A stretch of DNA of 64,000 nt from Populus alba. Its lineage: Eukaryota > Streptophyta > Magnoliopsida > Malpighiales > Salicaceae. The stretch lies in assembly GCF_005239225.2 (NCBI RefSeq), contig NC_133290.1, forward strand, positions 13,586,204 to 13,650,203, read 5' to 3'. The position numbers were made by a program, and so were the translations under genes. This document shows positions 49,089 through 59,881 of this stretch, piece after piece (the first letter of the stretch is position 1; each line of letters begins with the position of its first letter). The notes beneath the pieces were generated by a model. The model did no database searches, was not told where the DNA came from, and saw only the letters and a program-made list of their open reading frames with translations.

Positions 49089-50379
49089 ATCTCCCCACCT
49101 TATAAAAGTTTCGTCCTCGAAACTTAATAGAAAAGATTGAATACTTACCGAGATTATAAAAAAGATGTGGATACTCCTCACGCATCTTATCCTCGAGCTC
49201 CCATGTTGCTTCCTCACGTGAATGGCCTTTCCATTTCACTTTCACTGAAGCTATGTCCTTCGACCTAAGCTTCCTCACTTGTCGGTCAACTATAGCTTCC
49301 GGTTGCACCTCATAAACCATATCATCCCTCAAGTCAATGGGATGAACCTCCAATACATGTGATGGATCTGACATATATTTCCTTAACATGGAAACATGAA
49401 ATACCGGATGAATAACAGACAAGTTTGGTGGTAATGCTAACCTATAAGCAACTACCCCAACTCTCTCCAGAATCTCATACGGTCCAATGAATCGAGGACT
49501 CAACTTGCCTTTCTTCCCAAACCTGAATACTCCTTTTGTAGGTGATACTTTTAAGAACACACAATCACCCACTGAAAACTCTAAGTCACGCCTTCTTCTA
49601 TCCGCATAACTTTTCTGTCTACTCTGAGCTGTTTGAAGCTTCTTTCTAATTACCTCAATCTTCTCTGAGGTAATCTGAATCAACTCTGGTCCCATTAGCC
49701 TCTTCTCACCAACCTCAAACCAACAAACCGGTGATCTACACTTTCGGCCATACAAAGCTTCATAAGGTGCCATCTCTATACTAGCCTGATAACTGTTGTT
49801 GTAAGCAAATTCCACTAATGGTAGGAACTTACTCCAACCAACTCCAAAATCCATAACACAAGCCCTTAACATATCCTCCAAGGTCTGAATAGTCCTCTCA
49901 GACTGACCATCTGTCTGAGGGTGGAAAGCTGTACTCAAATGCACCTTAGTACCCATAGCTTCTTGAAATTTCACCCAAAACCGCGATGTAAACTGTGGAC
50001 CTCTATCAGACACTATCGAGATTGGCACTCCATGCAACCGTACAATCTCACTAATAAACAATTCCGCTAACTTTGCATATCCATAAGTAATCTTAACTGG
50101 CAGAAAATGGGCTGATTTTGTCAACCTGTCAACAATCACCCATATCGAATCATAACCCTCATGACTCCTAGGCAATCCTGTCACAAAGTCCATTGTGATC
50201 CTTTCCCACTTCCATTCTGGAATCAACAATGGTTGCAACAATCCAGGAGGTTTCTGGTGTTCACCCTTTACCCTCTGACAGGTCAAACACCTAGAAACAA
50301 AATCTGCTACATCAGCCTTCATCCTATTCCACCAATAACACACCTTAAGTCTTATACATCTTGTGGAACCTGGATGCAT
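49084..50379 (-). CDS. Gypsy integrase with chromodomain (3' part of pol)
   Basis: A 431-codon open frame carries the integrase of the element. It holds the second half of the zinc-binding region (CLTCQRVKGEHQ), the catalytic Asp in MDFVTGLP, the second Asp in IVSDRGPQFTS and the Glu in QSERTIQTLED, followed by the GPY block (FIGPYEILERVG) and a chromodomain-like end (SVKVKWKGHSREEATWELED). It stops just inside the LTR. The Met at its start is only the first Met after the break, not a true start: the frame continues upstream past it and should be fused to gag-pol. The stretch around 50345-50375 departs from the family pattern as if small compensating indels were present. Confidence 0.88.
   Translation of the reverse strand: MHPGSTRCIRLKVCYWWNRMKADVADFVSRCLTCQRVKGEHQKPPGLLQPLLIPEWKWERITMDFVTGLPRSHEGYDSIWVIVDRLTKSAHFLPVKITYGYAKLAELFISEIVRLHGVPISIVSDRGPQFTSRFWVKFQEAMGTKVHLSTAFHPQTDGQSERTIQTLEDMLRACVMDFGVGWSKFLPLVEFAYNNSYQASIEMAPYEALYGRKCRSPVCWFEVGEKRLMGPELIQITSEKIEVIRKKLQTAQSRQKSYADRRRRDLEFSVGDCVFLKVSPTKGVFRFGKKGKLSPRFIGPYEILERVGVVAYRLALPPNLSVIHPVFHVSMLRKYMSDPSHVLEVHPIDLRDDMVYEVQPEAIVDRQVRKLRSKDIASVKVKWKGHSREEATWELEDKMREEYPHLFYNLGKYSIFSIKFRGRNFYKVGRL
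49089..49101 (-). promoter_or_regulatory. Polypurine tract
   Basis: AAGGTGGGGAGAT on the - strand directly precedes the downstream LTR, the position where plus-strand DNA synthesis is primed. Confidence 0.8.
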
Positions 50380-50402
50380 TGTGTAAACTGTCTGATGTGC
50401 CT

Positions 50403-53400
50403 CTATATCATCAATTCTCTCCTCAGATCATCAACATCAGGTACACAAAGCCTATCCCTATATCTCAGCACATCATCATCACCAATCACAAAACTTGCAG
50501 CCTTACCCTGCTCAACCTCATTTCTAATCCTGAGTAGTGAATCATCTTTCTTCTGAGCTGTTTTTATCTTATCAAACAAATCTGACTTAACTTGAAAATG
50601 AGCAATTATTGCTCCAGCTTCACTAAGATCAAATTTGACTCTTTCATCCACTAACTCATGCAGCTCCCTAATCAGAGGTCTTCGTACTTCCTGAATATGA
50701 GCTAAGCTCCCTGATGATTTTCTACTCAAAGCATCGGCAACTACATTTGCCCTACCCGGGTGGTATTGTATGGTACAATCATAATCTTTCAGTAGTTCCA
50801 TCCATCTCCTCTGCCTCAGGTTTAGATCCCTCTGCTGAAAGATGTATTTCAAACTCTTGTGATCTGTAAAGATCTCACAAGTTTCACCATACAAGTAGTG
50901 CCTCCAAATCTTCAAAGCAAAAATCACAGCCGCCATCTCTAAATCATGTGTAGGATAGTTCTGTTCATGCTTCTTCAGCTGTCGTGAAGCATAGGCAATA
51001 ACCTTGCCATGTTGCATTAGAACACATCCTAACCCCACTCTCGAAGCATCACAATACACTGTGTAACCACCAGAACCTGATGGTACTGCTAGAATAGGCG
51101 ATGTAGTCAATCTCTCCTTCAACTCTAAGAAACTTTTCTCACAAGCTTCAGACCACTGAAACTTAACATTTTTCTGCGTTAACTTAGTCAATGGTGCAGA
51201 AATTCGAGAAAAGTTCTCCACAAACCTTCGATAGTAGCCAGCCAAACCTAAGAAACTTCTAATCTCAGTCGCTGAAGTAGGCCTAAGCCACTGCTTAACT
51301 GCTTCAACCTTTTGAGGATCAACCTCAATCCCATTCCTTGACACTACATGCCCAAGAAATGCTACACTCTCCAACCAAAACTCACTCTTTGAGAACTTGC
51401 CATACAACTGATGATCTCGCAGAGTTTGAAGCACCATTCTCAAATGTTGCTCATGCTCCTCTCTAGACCTCGAATACACCAAAATATCATCAATAAAAAC
51501 TATCACAAATCGATCAATAAATTGGCCAAACACTCTATTCATCAAGTCCATAAAAGCCGCTGGTGCATTCGTCAACCCAAAAGACATCACTAAGAACTCA
51601 TAATGACCATACCGAGTTCTAAAAGCTGTCTTTGAAATGTCCTCCTCCCTAATCCTCAACTGATGATACCCAGATCGAAGATCGATCTTAGAAAAGAATT
51701 GAGCTCCCTGTAACTGATCAAACAAATCATCTATACGAGGGAGTGGGTATCTATTTCGAACTGTCACCCGATTCAATTGCCTATAATCTATACACAACCT
51801 CAATGACCCATCTTTCTTCTTCACAAACAACACCAGAGCTCCCCAAGGGGACACACTTGGTCGGATGAACTTTTTATCCAATAAATCCTGCAGCTGCTCC
51901 TTTAACTCCCTCAATTCTGCTGGCGCCATTCTATATGGTGCCATTGATATTGGTTCGGTACCCGGAACCAAATCAATACAAAACTCAATCTCCCTATACG
52001 GAGGCAATCCAGGTAAGTCATCAGGAAAGACATCGATAAACTCTCTTACTATAGGGACTTCCTCTAACTGGGGAACTTCTTTCTCTACATCCACTATATA
52101 TGCTAGGTAGCACTGTACCCCTTTTCGAGCCATTTTCCTCGAGATAGCCGACAACATAATTGATGGAGACTCAATCTTATCTCCTTGAAATACCAACCCA
52201 ACTTCTTGATCTAGATCAAACATTATTTTCTTACCCCAACAATTTACCGAAGCCCTATGCTTAGCCAACCAATCCATTCCTAAAATCACATCAAAATCAA
52301 CCATATCTAAGACATTTAAGTCTCCCATAAAGATCTTATCTCCAATCTCTATTTCACAATCCAGATACACATACTTTACTAATATTAACTCATCTAAGGG
52401 AGTGGAGACTGAAATGGGGGATTTTAATAAGGTTGGTTGTTTATCTAACCTCATGGCAAAATATGGGGACACAAACGAATGAGTTGCACCCGTATCAAAC
52501 AAAACTTTTGCTTCAAAAGAGCAAACAAGAAGAATACCTGAAACAACTGTGTTGGATGCCTGAGCATCCTGCTGAGTCAAGGCAAAAACTCTGGCATGCC
52601 CTTGACCCTGCTGTATCTGACCTCTATCACCTGCACCCCGACCTCTCTGACCACGGCCACCAAAACCTCTACCCCCATGAGCCACAGACTGGCTCGTCGA
52701 TGGTGCCTGAATAGGCTGTTGGACTGAAGCAGATAACCCCGAAGTGGACAACTGTCTCCTCGGGCACTCTCTAATCTTATGACCTATCTGGCCACAACTA
52801 AAACAAGCCCCGGTCCTTCTATAGCATTCTGCATTGTTATGACCTCCTCCACAGTGCTGACACAAAGAACTATCCCCAGATGAAACAAATGAACTACGAG
52901 GTGCAGTCTGAACTAAACTCTGGGCACCACTACTGCCACTCTGACTGCCTGAGCCACTAACTGATGGTCTCTGTCTAAACCTCCTTTGAACCCATGAGCC
53001 CTGACGGCCACTTCGTCCCCTAAACGGACCTGCACTTAATCCATGTTGCCTAAAAGACTGACCCTCTTCTCTAGGCCTCTTAGACTGGCCAGCAGTCATG
53101 TCTTCTATTTCACGTGCCTCTAGCAATCTGGCGCTATCAACAGCTGAGGAGTAGGATGGAAACACTTGTGGCGCCAATACCATATACAGAGAGGATTTGA
53201 GTCCTCTAATGAATCTCTTCACCCTCCATTCCTCAGTGGGTAGAAGATATTCTGCATACCTAGACAGTTGAGTGAACTTCAGATCATATTCCTCCACTGT
53301 CATGCTCCCTTGAGATAGCCTCTCAAACTCATAAAGTCGAGCATCCCTGATGCTCTGAGGGAGAAACCTGTCTAAAAACATGGAGCTAAACTCCTTCCAT

Positions 53401-53966
53401 GTCCATTGAGCCTCTACTGGTCTTGCTCTTTCCCTAGACTCAAACCAAGAGATTGCCACATCTCCTTCCAACCTGAACGATGCCAAACTCACAGCTCGGT
53501 GGTCTGTACATCCCAAAGCTTTACATCGTCGCCAAATGTCATCTAGGAACCTCTGAGGATCCTCTGAACTGTCTATCCCAGTAAAAATAGGAGGTGCCAA
53601 CTTCATAAAGGCATCCAATGGCACATTAACTCCCTGAACAGTGTGGGATGTCGAGGGTACATCTCTATCCCTCATTCTGTCTCTCTCCATAGTAAACTCT
53701 ATCCAAGTCTGCACAACCTGGCTAAGTTGTTGAACCTCTGTAACAGGCTCAGGGTCAGCTACCCCCATACCTGTTTCATCAACCATATCTTCCTCTTCTA
53801 TCTCCTGAGGCTCTTCCTCCACTGGTGGAGGTACCTCATCAACATGTTGAGGCACGGGTGCACCACGCCTCCTTCTCTGCCTTGCAGTTATCAACTGCAT
53901 AATAGGGACATCATCCTGATCATCATCTACCCTAAGAGTATCAGTTGTTCGTCTATTCCTCGGCAT
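50403..53966 (-). CDS. Gypsy Gag-protease-RT-RNase H polyprotein (broken before integrase)
   Basis: This open frame is 1187 codons long. Gag has a retrotransposon gag domain (about residues 120-260) and a CCHC knuckle near 389-402 ([14 protein letters not shown]), preceded by [13 protein letters not shown]. An aspartic protease has FDTGATHSF near 489. Reverse transcriptase carries [21 protein letters not shown] and the active-site FIDDIL near 820. RNase H has YCDAS near 970 and FTDHKSLKY. The frame ends in TAG at 50403-50405 next to a repeated TA, shortly after the RNase H/integrase linker, while the integrase frame continues in another phase. Either the copy cannot make an intact polyprotein or the sequence has a local error. 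Neighbours: the primer-binding site and upstream LTR lie about 200 bp before the start. Confidence 0.9.
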   Translation of the reverse strand: MPRNRRTTDTLRVDDDQDDVPIMQLITARQRRRRGAPVPQHVDEVPPPVEEEPQEIEEEDMVDETGMGVADPEPVTEVQQLSQVVQTWIEFTMERDRMRDRDVPSTSHTVQGVNVPLDAFMKLAPPIFTGIDSSEDPQRFLDDIWRRCKALGCTDHRAVSLASFRLEGDVAISWFESRERARPVEAQWTWKEFSSMFLDRFLPQSIRDARLYEFERLSQGSMTVEEYDLKFTQLSRYAEYLLPTEEWRVKRFIRGLKSSLYMVLAPQVFPSYSSAVDSARLLEAREIEDMTAGQSKRPREEGQSFRQHGLSAGPFRGRSGRQGSWVQRRFRQRPSVSGSGSQSGSSGAQSLVQTAPRSSFVSSGDSSLCQHCGGGHNNAECYRRTGACFSCGQIGHKIRECPRRQLSTSGLSASVQQPIQAPSTSQSVAHGGRGFGGRGQRGRGAGDRGQIQQGQGHARVFALTQQDAQASNTVVSGILLVCSFEAKVLFDTGATHSFVSPYFAMRLDKQPTLLKSPISVSTPLDELILVKYVYLDCEIEIGDKIFMGDLNVLDMVDFDVILGMDWLAKHRASVNCWGKKIMFDLDQEVGLVFQGDKIESPSIMLSAISRKMARKGVQCYLAYIVDVEKEVPQLEEVPIVREFIDVFPDDLPGLPPYREIEFCIDLVPGTEPISMAPYRMAPAELRELKEQLQDLLDKKFIRPSVSPWGALVLFVKKKDGSLRLCIDYRQLNRVTVRNRYPLPRIDDLFDQLQGAQFFSKIDLRSGYHQLRIREEDISKTAFRTRYGHYEFLVMSFGLTNAPAAFMDLMNRVFGQFIDRFVIVFIDDILVYSRSREEHEQHLRMVLQTLRDHQLYGKFSKSEFWLESVAFLGHVVSRNGIEVDPQKVEAVKQWLRPTSATEIRSFLGLAGYYRRFVENFSRISAPLTKLTQKNVKFQWSEACEKSFLELKERLTTSPILAVPSGSGGYTVYCDASRVGLGCVLMQHGKVIAYASRQLKKHEQNYPTHDLEMAAVIFALKIWRHYLYGETCEIFTDHKSLKYIFQQRDLNLRQRRWMELLKDYDCTIQYHPGRANVVADALSRKSSGSLAHIQEVRRPLIRELHELVDERVKFDLSEAGAIIAHFQVKSDLFDKIKTAQKKDDSLLRIRNEVEQGKAASFVIGDDDVLRYRDRLCVPDVDDLRRELMI

Positions 53967-54175
53967 TTCCTAAAATAAAAGTGAGAGCACTTAAGTCATG
54001 CTGGAACAATAGCATGATGATTATCACAGAATTTTAGGATAGCATATCTATCACAAGGAAGAAGACATACTTGATGAGAATTTATAATTTCAAAAAAAAC
54101 AACAAACAAGACAATACGGATCCTAATGCTCCACTTATTATGAAATTAATTATATTATTGTTTCTTTAACTTAAA

Positions 54176-54187
54176 GCTCTGATACCA
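54176..54187 (-). promoter_or_regulatory. Primer-binding site (initiator tRNA-Met)
   Basis: TGGTATCAGAGC on the - strand, four bases inside the upstream LTR, is the usual plant sequence complementary to the 3' end of tRNA-iMet. Confidence 0.9.
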
Positions 54188-54191
54188 AGTT

Positions 54192-56327
54192 TGTCACGAC
54201 CCGAATCCCGGATCCATGACCGGCACATAGGCAAGGTTCCCCTCAAAGGTTCCAAACCTATGCGAACCCAAACTTACATACAATCTTATCCTTCAAAACT
54301 CAATCAGAGTTGTTCAACGCAGCACTAATAACAAAACTAACTTCATAATATAATTAATTGTCTTAATACAAGAGTTAATATAATTTCATAGTTTTGGAGC
54401 ACTAACTTGACATAAAAGAAAGATACAAATTACAACCAAAAGCAGGTTCGGAAGGTTCAACAAAAGTAAACCCGCTATCAAGCTATAAGCCTGAAAAGAA
54501 TAATAATGAGAGGATGAGTTCAACAACTCAGTGAGTAGATAACGTTCAATATACACACACGAGGTAATATAGCAATGAGAAATATATATACAAGTATGGC
54601 TTTAGTTCTTATACGAAGGTTTATCAAATAGGCCATAACAAGAATATCATATGGTAGAACTCGTCAGAAAATCAAAATGCAATGAGCATGAGGCTCCGTA
54701 CTGTTGGATGATCAGTCCACACAGGTTGGTGTCTCCCCCGACCAACTAGGGTTCAGATACGATGTGCACAAAGACTAACACTACCCTGTTAGCATGGGTA
54801 TTCTGACTGACATACCATAGGTTCATAATCATAATCAAACAAACATATTCATATCTCAAAGCTCAACTCATGACATCAATCAAATGAGGAGCATCAATTC
54901 AGAATTCACTTCAAAATACATACTGGTTCATATCAAGAATTCAGATTCAATAATTGATCATGCTTTATCATAACAAGGATAATAATCAATATATATTATC
55001 AAGAAGCATGATCCAATTCATATTAACAAATCAAATATTTATAGTATTTCTCATGCATATGGAAAATTATCCACTCACCTGACTCAAAAGTAAACAGAAG
55101 CCAAAAGCAGACACTGAAGAAAATCCTACTGACGTCCCGTCGGTAGAATATCAGGATTATCTGAATACAAAGGAGACATATTCAAGAACGACTCGAAAGA
55201 ACATTTAACCTATTTAATACACTTACCTAAGGGTGTATTCCGTAACCCTATATGTTTTTTAAACTAACTAGTCACTTTTCTCAAAAACCCAAAATCTAAC
55301 GGTTTTCCCGAAATCTAATCCATAATAAAAACAACTAATAAAATTGGTAATAATTCACTAAATAACCCTTAATTATTCATCAAACTAATCTGCAAAAGCT
55401 AATATTATAGCTAGGGACTAATCTGGAATTTTTCCATATTTTAGGGCCAAATTGTAACTTTTATCAAATGGAGGACCAAACTGAAATTTGTCATAAATCC
55501 ATGAATAGACTGAAATTATGACCTCAATTAATCCTCAATTCTGCCCAGGATGTATCATTATGCTTCAGGGATCATTCTGAAATTTTACTAAATTTTTAGG
55601 GTCAAATCGTACTTTTTGTCAAATTGGAGGACTAAATTGAAAGTTTGAAATTATCTTATCTATACAGTAATTCTGTCCATAATTCATATGTTATTCTGTT
55701 CAGAATCTCGGAATATGCTCCAGGGACCAATTTGTAATTTTCCAAAGTTCGGGGACTAAACTGTAATTTTCGGAAATTGAGGGACCAAATTGAATTTTCG
55801 TCATCTTCAACCTCCAGTCCAGATTTTAACAGAAACCCCACTGTTCTCCCCTGATTTCTAACTCAAATTTCACCATTTACACAATTCTATAACTCAAAAT
55901 CATCATAATCTTCCATAATCAACTAAATCATCAATTAAACACAACAATCAACCCTTAACCTTCAATTTAATTCATCAATTTAAACCAAAACACAAAACCC
56001 TAACATTCATCAAAACTGAAATTAAAGCTTAATTAACATATTATACATATTAAACAACCTAAATCTTACCTTTTCCACTTATTTCCTCCAAATCTCTTCC
56101 TTTTTCCCTTATTTTCCCTTCTTTCTCTTCTTCTTCTTTCTCTCTTCTCTCTCACGGTTTCTGCTCTCAAAATCAGATCATTCTTGTTTTTTTTTTTTTC
56201 TTCTTCTTATTTATATTTATCAACTATTGTTCAATTACCACACTAACCCTCAATCATTTAAACCCTCTCTTTAAGCCTCCAAGGGCTTTGTTGTAATATC
56301 CTATCTTATAAATTTCAAAACATTACA
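54192..56327 (-). repeat. 5' LTR of the gypsy element (2136 bp)
   Basis: It is nearly identical to 46952-49088. The differences I could find are single-base indels in short base runs; no substitution was noticed. The promoter of the element lies here. Confidence 0.95.
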
Positions 56328-56332
56328 GAAAC
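56328..56332 (+). repeat. Target-site duplication, right copy (GAAAC)
   Basis: GAAAC follows the terminal ACATTACA directly and pairs with 46947-46951. Confidence 0.9.
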
Positions 56333-56999
56333 AACCAAAATACTCTTGGAATTAAAAGATGTAAAAGAAGAGTTAAGAGATAGTCTTGTGTTTTTATAAT
56401 GGTTTTTTTTTTTTTTTTTTTTTTGTAATTACAATGTCATGTTGGCTAGTTTGGTATTTGATTAGACATAAAAAAACAAAATAAGCAGTGAAACGACCAA
56501 AATATCCTTAGAAATCAAAAATTAAAATTGACCCCAAGAGGCTTTTTCATCTTTTAACAAAAAAATATTTTGTTATTATTAGGTCAAATAAGAGGAAGTT
56601 AAGTCTTTTAATACAAAAATAAAATAAACAAAAAATACAAAGTTATTGATATATGTATAGCAAACGCTATCATATAAGAGGTGTTTGTGTCCTTCATGCT
56701 ACACATGCAAAGCCACTTGCCATCAAAAAAATATCTTTTTATCATGTTATTTGAAGCATTGTCGCATCTTTTTTTTTTTTTTTTAGGGTGGCATTTGCTA
56801 GCATTAGATGGATGGTTTGTTGACAATGTGGCTTTTTCTTTTTTATTTTTTCTCCATTCCCATAAGATGACAACTTGGTTCTTTTTATTATTGATATTTC
56901 AAATTCAATCTTTATTCTTTTGATTTCTAATTTTTGTTCTTGAGCTTTTTGTAAATGTTTATTTTTATTTTATTTTTATCATTTAATCCAAATTTTTCA

Positions 57000-57720
57000 T
57001 ATATATATTTTTTTAATTTGGTCCTTATTCTTTTCATTTTTATTTAATTTCTTGACCCTTTCGCAAAAGTTTTATTTTTTTTTCATTTTCATCCTTGATT
57101 CCAAATTTATGGTATATTATTTTTACCAATTTGATACTTATTCTTTGAAATTTTTTTTCTTTTGTTAAAGTTATTTTCCCTTCGATAAAAAAATTGTTTT
57201 AATTTAGCATGTCAATTTTGATCATTTTTCTTTTTATTTTTCATTTCAATTTCACCCTTCAATAAAATATAAAATCTATTTTATATTACAATTTTGCTCA
57301 TCATTCTTTTAATAATTATTTTTTTATTCATTTTGTATAATTGAAATTATATTTTCAATTTCATCCTTTAATATTTGATTGATTGAGAATTAAGATTTAT
57401 AATTTTTCCAGATATGTGTTTTGGGTCTAATGATCTAGGTCATGATTTTGAAAAGTTAATACATGTTGACTTATTTTTTTTATATAAAAAAAATTAGTTT
57501 TTGTAATTTTTTTATTTTTTATCTGGTTATTTTAATTTCATAATCTGAATCACGAGTTTGATAGAATGACTCTGGTTTGCTCGACCCTAATTACTAGAGT
57601 TATAGATTTGTCATGCTAATTCGGGTAGATAAGAGCTGATTTTTTTAAGATCCTTTTTTATCCCATTTTATTCTTCAATATTTAATAAAATGAAAATCGA
57701 GCTTTTTAAAAAAAATACCC
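57000..57720 (+). repeat. AT-rich long repeat family (+ orientation)
   Basis: Landmarks ATTTCATCCTTTAATATTTG then ATTGATTGAGAATTAAGA, a GGTCATGATTTTGAAAAG-like word, CGACCCTAATTACTAGAGTT and CATGCTAATTCGGGTAGAT follow the order seen at 26.5-27.3 kb and, reversed, at 34.6-35.8 kb. Confidence 0.5.
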
Positions 57721-58611
57721 CCCTCAAATTATCCTGAAAATTTTTTTATATAAAAAATAGTTCATTTAATATCATTATCTATTTTTTATATTATTTAATT
57801 AAAATAAAATTATTTTATTTAATTCAGTCGAGCCTATCATTCAAATCATAGATTTTTCTTTATTTTTTAAAACACATTTACGGTAGCTCAGCATTATTTT
57901 TATAGATGAAAAAAAATAATTATTCTGGCCTCGCAGCGTTGGAGCGCAGGTCCACACCGATACTCGCTATTCTCACCCCATGTTTTTATAAATAGTATCT
58001 TACAAACAAAATCGTGTTAAAAATCCAGACCAAAAACAAGTTTTGTAGCGATAGATTACAAAATTGACCGGCTGGCCTGGTCAAATTTAGTGAGAATCGT
58101 GGGGCAATCAAATAAACTGAAACACACGCACAGTAGTGTAATGTAATCTGTTATTTTTTAAAATATTTTTTATATTAAAAATATTAAAATAATTTTTTTT
58201 TTTTTTTTAAAAATTATATTTAAAATCAATACATCAAAACAATTTAATATATAAAAATATTATTTTTTAATAAAAAAATTAAATTTTTATAAAATATGGT
58301 TTGAAATTGTTTTTTAAAGTATTTTTTATATTAAGTATTTTTTTTTTAAAGTATTCAAGAAACTGTAACCCATGGAGGCAAATCAGTGCCTGTGAAGTTT
58401 ATTCTCCAAGAATGAACAGATTATTGTGACCAGTTGGGGGCTTTCATCTTCTTGACTTGGGAGGACTTGTATGATGCCTTAGGAGGAGTGCCCTGGTTGA
58501 TTTTCCATCATTATCTCATCGTCGAACCTTGATTTTCCCCTGTAAATGACAACGTTGATTCTACTAGGTGTGTGCAGGAGAGGATACCAGAAAGTCAGCA
58601 CGAATTCGAGC

Positions 58612-58813
58612 GTGTTTAGCAGTGTGATAACAATTGTTTTTCAAATAACTTTTCGTGCTGAAATGCATGTAAATAATTTTTTTTATTTTTTTAAAAATTA
58701 TTTTTGATATTAACACATCAAAACGATCTAAAAAGTACAAATCACACTCAATTTTAGCAAATAAAATAAAATTTAAATTTATTGGGAACACGGTTTGCAC
58801 CGCATTCCCAAAC
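58612..58813. mobile_element. Short TIR element, 202 bp
   Basis: The left end reads GTGTTTAGCAGTGTGATA and the right end on the other strand GTTTGGGAATGCGGTGCAA. The interior has the TTTGATATTAACACATCAAA core of this element group. Non-coding. Confidence 0.6.
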
Positions 58814-59130
58814 GATATCGAAGACACGTTTCTTACTTCAGTGTTGTTAGTGCCGGAATTAAGCTCAAGCAACTTGCAAACTTTGTGTTATAGGTATTGA
58901 TAGGCATTGAGAACACCGATTGTTTTTTCATTCATTGTAATTTTAATTGGAATATTTGGATGAAAATTTTATTTTGGTAGGGATTTAGTGGATATTTTTT
59001 AGATATTTGGATGATATGTTATATCAATAGTCTGTCTTTATTATAAAATTTTTTTTTAAAAGAAATTTAGGAGCCTTTATTCTTCTACACGAGTATATAA
59101 TGTTATATCAACAATATATATTAATTCCTA

Positions 59131-59352
59131 ATTGAGGCCCAAAACAATTTATTTTATCAATTAGGTTCCAAATGTCTCAAAGACTTCTCAATTGGGTCCT
59201 TTTCCAAGTTTGTCTTTTAAAATGATAAAATGGTGTTTTTTTCAAAACAAAATCTAACATAAAAATCAGAAAAAAAAATGGATAGATGGACTGATTGAGA
59301 ATGTCTGAAAAATTTGAGACCTAATTGATAAAATTCATCTGTTTTGGTACCT
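59131..59352. mobile_element. Foldback element with 60-65-bp inverted arms
   Basis: The arm at 59131-59197 (ATTGAGGCCCAAAACAATTT, then TTATCAATTAGGTTCC, then TTCTCAATTGGG) is the imperfect reverse complement of 59290-59352. A loop of about 90 bp lies between. Transcribed, it would form a long hairpin; structurally it is a MITE-like foldback. Confidence 0.65.
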
Positions 59353-59881
59353 AGTTTTTGCATATTGAAAAGAAGAAATTCTCCTAGAATTTTCCAGTCC
59401 ATAGTCAAATATCTAAAAATCTAAGCCAATCCAAACATAAGTTAGAAATAGAATCCACTTTTACTACCTATTATAAAAAATGCAGGCAAGTTGTTGTATA
59501 GTTCCAGAGAATTATTTGATAAGAACTACAACAACATCAGTTGATGCAACAGATTCAACTCTTATTCCAAACAACAAAGGATGGATAATAAACCATGAGA
59601 TGTGCAACTCAATGATCAATTTCTAGATTTACTCTCTAGAAGTCATTAGTTCGAGTTTTACAAACCTCGGAGTTATTGAAAATTTACATAGTCGATAATT
59701 TCAAGGTCTATGAGATTAGTCGAGGTATATGCAAGCTAGCATGAAGACCCACCTTGATAAAAAAAAGAACAGAAAAAACACAGGACGGATAATATTATCA
59801 AAATATCTGATGGTAGTTGAGAAGCTACCCTTCTCTTTATTTATGTATTGAACACAGGATCTGAAATGAATTCTATACTGC

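Larger units (their letters stand above)
46952..56327 (-). mobile_element. Full-length Ty3/gypsy chromovirus (Tekay/Del-like)
   Basis: The element is 9376 bp with LTRs at both ends, a 5-bp target-site duplication, a primer-binding site, a polypurine tract and two open frames read on the - strand. The domain order gag, protease, reverse transcriptase, RNase H, integrase identifies Ty3/gypsy; the GPY block and a chromodomain-like C-terminus place it among chromoviruses, and the LTR end GGGTCGTGACA suggests the Tekay/Del group (from memory). The polyprotein frame is interrupted once between RNase H and integrase. It is inserted in AT-rich spacer between ATXR5 and the ankyrin gene. Confidence 0.95.
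56333..59881. other. AT-rich spacer between the gypsy element and the ankyrin gene
   Basis: No gene is supported. There is a poly-T of about 22 near 56403 and another T run near 56771. The repeat family and two small elements listed separately occupy much of the rest. Positions 58370-58560 are of more normal composition and may be a gene relic, but every frame is broken. Confidence 0.4.

Noticed and set aside
50161..53978. Plus-strand ORFs of 60-131 codons
   Set aside because: Antisense shadows of the gypsy polyprotein.
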